Assembly: GCA_021778975.1 (NCBI GenBank)
Contig: JAJYBO010000002.1
Span: forward strand, 1 to 32,444
Direction of reading: 5' to 3'
Length of the DNA: 32,444 nucleotides
From: Deltaproteobacteria bacterium
GTDB taxonomy: Bacteria; Desulfobacterota; Desulfobacteria; Desulfobacterales; Desulfatirhabdiaceae
Part shown: in pieces, positions 28,340 to 32,444 of the stretch
How positions within the stretch are numbered: the stretch's first letter is position 1
Layout of the letters: each line of letters starts with the position of its first letter
The notes under the pieces: model-generated
Told to the model about the DNA's origin: nothing
What the model saw: the letters and a program-made list of their open reading frames with translations, nothing else
Database searches by the model: none
Program-made: the position numbers and the translations under genes

Positions 28340-29791
28340 ATGTTCCCAAAACGAATTCAATGGATGCTGGTTGTTGTGATCGTTTGCATTATGGGTATGC
28401 CGCTTTCCTTTGCCGTGGCTTCGGAAAGCGATATTACAACGGCTCCCGCGCTGTCGGCCTCGCCATCCGCGGATTTAAGCACGGTCATTGCCAAAATTGC
28501 AAAAACCACCATACCGGCAGTGGCGCATATCGAAGTCACACAGAGTCAGGAAGTCAGCAATCCGCTGACACCATTTGAAAACGATCCGTTTTTTCACTAT
28601 TTTTTTAATACGCCCCGCCACATGCCCAAAAAATTCAAGCGAGAACTCAAAGGGCTTGGCACCGGAATGATTATGGATCCCGAAGGACATATTCTGACCA
28701 ACAATCATGTGGTTCAGGGCGCGACGGACATTGATGTTCTGCTGGCGGATGGAATGCATTACAAAGGCGCTGTCGTCGGTACGGACCCTAAAACGGATCT
28801 GGCGGTTATCAAGATCAAAGCGGACAAACCACTTCCGTATGTCACTTTTGGAGATTCGGATAAGATGGAGGTGGGGTACTGGGTGGTTGCTATCGGTCAT
28901 CCCCGCGGTTTAAACCAGACCGTCACTCAGGGGATCATCAGCGCCAAACACCGCCGCGGAATTCTGGATCCCAACAGCTATCAGGATTATCTGCAAACCG
29001 ACGCCGCCATCAATCCGGGTAACAGCGGCGGCCCCTTGTTGAACCTTCAGGGACAGGTCATTGGGGTGAACGCCGCCATCATGTCGGATTCCGGTGGGTT
29101 CGAGGGGATCGGTTTTGCCATTCCCAGCAACATGGCGGTTCATATTGCCAAATTGCTGATTGCGCATGGTAAAGTGGTACGCGGCTGGTTGGGGGTCAGC
29201 ATTCAGGATCTGACGCCGGACCTGGTGAAGGCCATGAAACTGAATATTTCCAAAGGTGCGCTCATTGCAGATATTGTTCGTGGTGGCCCTGCGGATGCCG
29301 CCGGCATTCAAAAAGGCGATGTTGTGACGCAGTATCAGGGCAGGGAAATCAGAAATGGCTCCGAGCTTCAGAATGAGGTGGCCAACACCACCATCGGTCA
29401 GGAAGTGACCATGACATTGTTGCGTAATGGCAAAACATTTGACGCGCGAGTGAAAGTTGGCGATCTCAGCGATGCCGTCAAGGTAATTGCTGCTTCTTTG
29501 AAAGATCGTTTGGGTGCGGTTGTGCGTCCTGTGACGCCGGAAGAAGCCCGGAAATACGGTTTGCAAAATGCGGAAGGCGTCGCCATTGAATCGGTGCAAA
29601 AAGATGGCAGTCTTGCCGCAGCGGGATTTGAGGTCAACGATTTAATTCTGGGCATCAACAACCAGCCTGTCAAAGATGTTCAGGGGTTTGTCAATCTGCT
29701 TGAAATGCTGAAACCGCATCAGGTCATTCAGATCATGGCGCTCGATCACAAATCTGGACAGACAGGATATGTGCGGGTAACCGTCCGGTAG
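28340..29791 (+). CDS. DegP/HtrA-family periplasmic serine protease with two PDZ domains
   Basis: Signal peptide; catalytic triad context TNNHVV, DLAVIK, NPGNSGGPLLN; PDZ-like LGVSIQDL...GGPADAAGIQKGDVV and AIESVQKDGSLAAAGFEVNDLIL. Start at 28340 after AAAGGAG. Confidence 0.95.
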   Translation: MFPKRIQWMLVVVIVCIMGMPLSFAVASESDITTAPALSASPSADLSTVIAKIAKTTIPAVAHIEVTQSQEVSNPLTPFENDPFFHYFFNTPRHMPKKFKRELKGLGTGMIMDPEGHILTNNHVVQGATDIDVLLADGMHYKGAVVGTDPKTDLAVIKIKADKPLPYVTFGDSDKMEVGYWVVAIGHPRGLNQTVTQGIISAKHRRGILDPNSYQDYLQTDAAINPGNSGGPLLNLQGQVIGVNAAIMSDSGGFEGIGFAIPSNMAVHIAKLLIAHGKVVRGWLGVSIQDLTPDLVKAMKLNISKGALIADIVRGGPADAAGIQKGDVVTQYQGREIRNGSELQNEVANTTIGQEVTMTLLRNGKTFDARVKVGDLSDAVKVIAASLKDRLGAVVRPVTPEEARKYGLQNAEGVAIESVQKDGSLAAAGFEVNDLILGINNQPVKDVQGFVNLLEMLKPHQVIQIMALDHKSGQTGYVRVTVR

Positions 29792-29844
29792 AGGTAACCT
29801 TAGAGTGATATCCTCCCTTGAGAGGGGGGGTACTCTTTCCTATG

Positions 29845-29869
29845 ATTCCTCCCCCAGCGGGGGAGGAAT
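29845..29869. terminator. Perfect 11-bp stem hairpin, possible bidirectional terminator between convergent genes
   Basis: ATTCCTCCCCC-AGC-GGGGGAGGAAT between the degP-like stop (29791) and the convergent gene stop (29920). No strong U-tract. Confidence 0.55.
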
Positions 29870-29919
29870 AGGGCGCCATCACCTTTGTACCTTTTCAGGA
29901 CGTAGTTTGTCATCCATTT

Positions 29920-30633
29920 TTATGGTCTTGGCTGTTGAGGGAGTTGCTGCTCCGGTCTCGGCTGTTGAACGTGCTGCTGGGGGAGTTGCTGCTCCGGTCT
30001 CGGCTGTTGAACGTGCTGCTGAGGGAGTTGTTGCTCCGGTCTCGGTTGCTGAACATGCTGCATGGGCTGCGGCGGATGGGGTTGATTGTATCGCTGCTGT
30101 ACATTAAATTTCCGTTCATATTGTTCCTGGCGTTGCTGTCTCATTTCGTGAAGCTGCCGTTCCGGTATCGGCCGATAATGCGGAATTCCCCATCTTCGTT
30201 GCTGTTCCCAGTAGCGATGTTCATGCCAGTCCCTCCAATGTCGCTCGAACCGGGTGAAAGGAATGTGTTCATAGTCCCATCGGTATCCGCACCAGTAATG
30301 CCTTCGATAATAGGTTCTCCAGTTCGGATCCACTTCAAAATAAAATCTCGGAATATTGTTGTAATACACCCAATCCCGATCGTAATACTGAGAGTAGTAC
30401 CAGTTGTTTTGCCACAGACGCCACCACCATCCGTTCCAGAAAAAAACATCCGCGGCGATTGTCGGAATAACATAAACATCACTTGTATCGGGGATAACAA
30501 TCACATCAGGGGGCGCCGCGAATACAATGGGAGGCGGCAGGGAAATTCCGATGGTGACATCCGCTCTTGCCGAGACGGTGACGATAGCAACCATGACGAC
30601 GCCAAGTATGATTCCTGACCATGCCTTTTTCAT
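29920..30633 (-). CDS. Secreted Trp/Tyr-rich protein with Pro/Gln-rich repeat tail
   Basis: MKKAWSGIILGVVMVAIVTVSARA signal peptide, WNGWWWRLWQNNWYYSQYYDRDWVYY core, C-terminal (HVQQPRPEQQLPQQ)n. Start set at 30633. Confidence 0.78.
   Translation of the reverse strand: MKKAWSGIILGVVMVAIVTVSARADVTIGISLPPPIVFAAPPDVIVIPDTSDVYVIPTIAADVFFWNGWWWRLWQNNWYYSQYYDRDWVYYNNIPRFYFEVDPNWRTYYRRHYWCGYRWDYEHIPFTRFERHWRDWHEHRYWEQQRRWGIPHYRPIPERQLHEMRQQRQEQYERKFNVQQRYNQPHPPQPMQHVQQPRPEQQLPQQHVQQPRPEQQLPQQHVQQPRPEQQLPQQPRP
29923..30055 (-). repeat. 42-bp in-frame tandem repeat encoding QPRPEQQLPQQHVQ
   Basis: About three units plus a partial visible in both DNA (gttgctgctccggtctcggctgttgaacgtgctgctg...) and protein. 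Confidence 0.92.
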
Positions 30634-30658
30634 TGCTGCCTCCTTATTCACGAAACGG

Positions 30659-31573
30659 TTATACCAGACCCAGTCGTGAGGCGTTTTCCCATAATAGTTT
30701 GGCCAATCGGACACTGGCCTGATCCACCATGCGACCATCAACAGCCACGGCTCCGAGTCCTTTTGCTACGGCATCCTGATGAGCGCTCAACACCCTGCCG
30801 GCGCGTTCGATGTCTTCTTTGGAAGGCGTAAACGCCAGGTTGACGACATCAATCTGATCGGGGTGAATGACCCATTTTCCGTCATATCCTAAAGCGCAGG
30901 CCATGGCAGCGCTTCGTCTGAGACCTTCCGAATCTTTGAAATTGCCATAAGGAGCGTCAATAGCCTGAAGATTTCGAGCTTTGGCCGCCATAGCAATACG
31001 GCTCATGACAAAATGCCATCTGTGGCCGGGATAAATTTCAGACTCTTTTTCGCCATGACCCGACAGCGAAATCAGACGAGCGCCAATAGAGGCCGAATAG
31101 TCTGCAACTCCAAACACCAGCGTGTGCATTCGATTGCTGGAGGCTGCAATTTCGGATACATATTCAAGCCCGGCGGCGGTTTCGATAGATGCTTCAATTC
31201 CGATGCGCCGGTTCCAGCGTTTGTTCAATTCAATACCGTCCAGCATTCGGCTGACAAAATGCACATCGTCCGGGGCGTTGATTTTGGGAACGACAACCGC
31301 ATCAATCACATGACCTGCGGCTTCCACCACTTCCAGAATATCCCGATAACCAAATGGCGTATCGAGACCATTCATCCGGAACAACACGGTTTTTTCCGTC
31401 CAGTTGCGAGACAACAAGGAGTGAATGATCCGACTTCGCGCATCGGTTTTGCTTTCCAGCGGAACACTGTCTTCCAGGTCGAGCATAACAGCGTCGGCAT
31501 TGGAATTTAGCGCCTTCTCGTGCATTTTTTGAATGTGTCCCGGAACGGACAATATGGTGCGTCTCAGTTTCAT
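30659..31573 (-). CDS. HpcH/HpaI-type CoA ester lyase (CitE-like)
   Basis: MKLRRTILSVPGHIQKMHEKALNSNADAVMLDLEDSVPLESKTDAR, IGIEASIETAAGLEYVSEIA, GYDGKWVIHPDQIDVVNLAFTPS. Confidence 0.9.
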   Translation of the reverse strand: MKLRRTILSVPGHIQKMHEKALNSNADAVMLDLEDSVPLESKTDARSRIIHSLLSRNWTEKTVLFRMNGLDTPFGYRDILEVVEAAGHVIDAVVVPKINAPDDVHFVSRMLDGIELNKRWNRRIGIEASIETAAGLEYVSEIAASSNRMHTLVFGVADYSASIGARLISLSGHGEKESEIYPGHRWHFVMSRIAMAAKARNLQAIDAPYGNFKDSEGLRRSAAMACALGYDGKWVIHPDQIDVVNLAFTPSKEDIERAGRVLSAHQDAVAKGLGAVAVDGRMVDQASVRLAKLLWENASRLGLV

Positions 31574-31818
31574 GGCGGCGATATCTCCTTAAGAGATTAT
31601 TTGATGGTTCTGTAACTACCCGGATGTAGAAAACAGATGGCTTGCGTCTTTTTCATCCTTTCCGCCATGGACTATATACAAAAACCAGATGAATGTCACA
31701 ATGTTTTTTTGACTTGATATGAGTAGTTACCGTGACGTTTTTCTTGCAGGCATTGACAGTGGAGAACAAAATTTCCGCAAACATCGAGAGATAGGATATT
31801 GTGAGCAGGAAGTAACTG

Positions 31819-31869
31819 TGATGTTTTCGTAACAAGTCGTCCGAAATTCGACTTGTTATGAAAACATCA
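31819..31869. repeat. Repeat element E: near-perfect palindrome related to the left end of the dispersed repeat
   Basis: gatgttttcgtaacaagtcg-tccgaaatt-cgacttgttatgaaaacatc (19/20 bp stem). The reverse complement aligns with the first ~40 nt of copy C. Flanked by direct repeats aactgtgat at 31814-31822 and 31869-31877. Confidence 0.85.
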
Positions 31870-32000
31870 ACTGTGATAGAAATAGAAACATATCTCAAGC
31901 AAGATGGTCTGGTTCTCAAAAATTATGTTCGAATTCCACCAGATACCGTTTGATTTGGTGGGTTATTTGTTATGAGTCGCCTGATATCTGGAGAATTCCG

Positions 32001-32350
32001 ATGCTGCATCGTGTCAGAGAAAGAAATTTCTGGCTGGTTATCACAACCGACGCTGTTCTGCTATGCTGCGCCTATTATTTGAGTTACTGGCTGCGGTTCG
32101 ATACTAACATCCCGCAACAGGAAATGACGAAGTTTTTGGACACGATCGGGTGGATCGTCGCGTTAAAGCTGGTGATTTTTATCGTCATGAACCTGTATGC
32201 AGGGATGTGGCGATATACGGGGTTACCCGATATTCTGAATATTTTGAAAGCGAATCTGCTGACACTTCTGATTATAACGCTGATTATAGGTTTTGGTGTA
32301 CAATTTCGAGGATTTTCGCGAGGAGCGATTCTCATTGACTTTATCCTTAC
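32001..32350 (+). pseudogene. Polysaccharide biosynthesis CapD/FlaA1-like nucleotide-sugar epimerase, N-terminal fragment only
   Basis: MLHRVRERNFWLVITTDAVLLCCAYYLSYWLRFD...QFRGFSRGAILIDFILT is the N-terminal TM region. It then reads VRSTPQRFG-stop, with no Rossmann/epimerase domain. Confidence 0.65.
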
Positions 32351-32357
32351 TGTTCGC

Positions 32358-32444
32358 TCAACACCTCAGAGGTTTGGTTAATTCCGCTATACCGCTGTAA
32401 ATTGTGGTATCCATGCCCAGCAGTTCCAAGATTTTGATTTGTAG
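32358..32444 (-). CDS. Possible transposase C-terminus (partial, runs off the right edge)
   Basis: Manual minus-strand translation LQIKILELLGMDTTIYSGIAELTKPLRC-stop, placed just after the CapD-like reading frame breaks. Open to the window edge. Confidence 0.35.
   Translation of the reverse strand, partial: LQIKILELLGMDTTIYSGIAELTKPLRC

Noticed and set aside
29923-30055. 42-bp repeats as a CRISPR or non-coding array
   Set aside because: Repeats are contiguous, in-frame and inside a secreted protein reading frame.

Overview
This 32.4 kb window looks like a chromosomal segment from a deltaproteobacterium (Desulfobacterales-like by gene content and style; that is inference). Most of it is dense with recognisable housekeeping genes. 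From left to right: a FecR-domain protein with a Ser/Thr-rich tail (partial, runs off the left edge, missing from the ORF track) overlapping a TPR/beta-barrel protein; a minus-strand cluster selA-TPR-fmdB-hemC-cobA/hemD-moaA; rfbB and a PH-like membrane protein; a biotin cluster birA-bioY-bioM-bioN; Dabb-domain protein, Zn-dependent alcohol dehydrogenase and MaoC-like hydratase; convergent tag and type-4 UDG genes, then coaBC and a lipoprotein; a Fic-family gene; an LD-carboxypeptidase and a beta-lactamase-family hydrolase; mreB-mreC-mreD-PBP2; a P1-family peptidase; a DegP/HtrA protease; a Trp/Tyr-rich periplasmic protein with a repeat tail; a CitE-like CoA lyase; and a CapD-like gene that breaks off at the right edge, probably at a mobile element. 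The strongest unexplained signal is a dispersed, non-coding, MITE/REP-like repeat of about 155 bp. It has two near full-length copies, two truncated copies and one related perfect-hairpin derivative flanked by a 9-bp direct repeat. Two inverted copies bracket the Fic gene. Other points of interest are an 18-bp tandem array between mreC and mreD with alternative pairing to the mreD leader, a candidate BirA operator, and repeat-expanded C-terminal tails. No rRNA, tRNA or CRISPR array was found. All family calls come from reading motifs, not from database searches.
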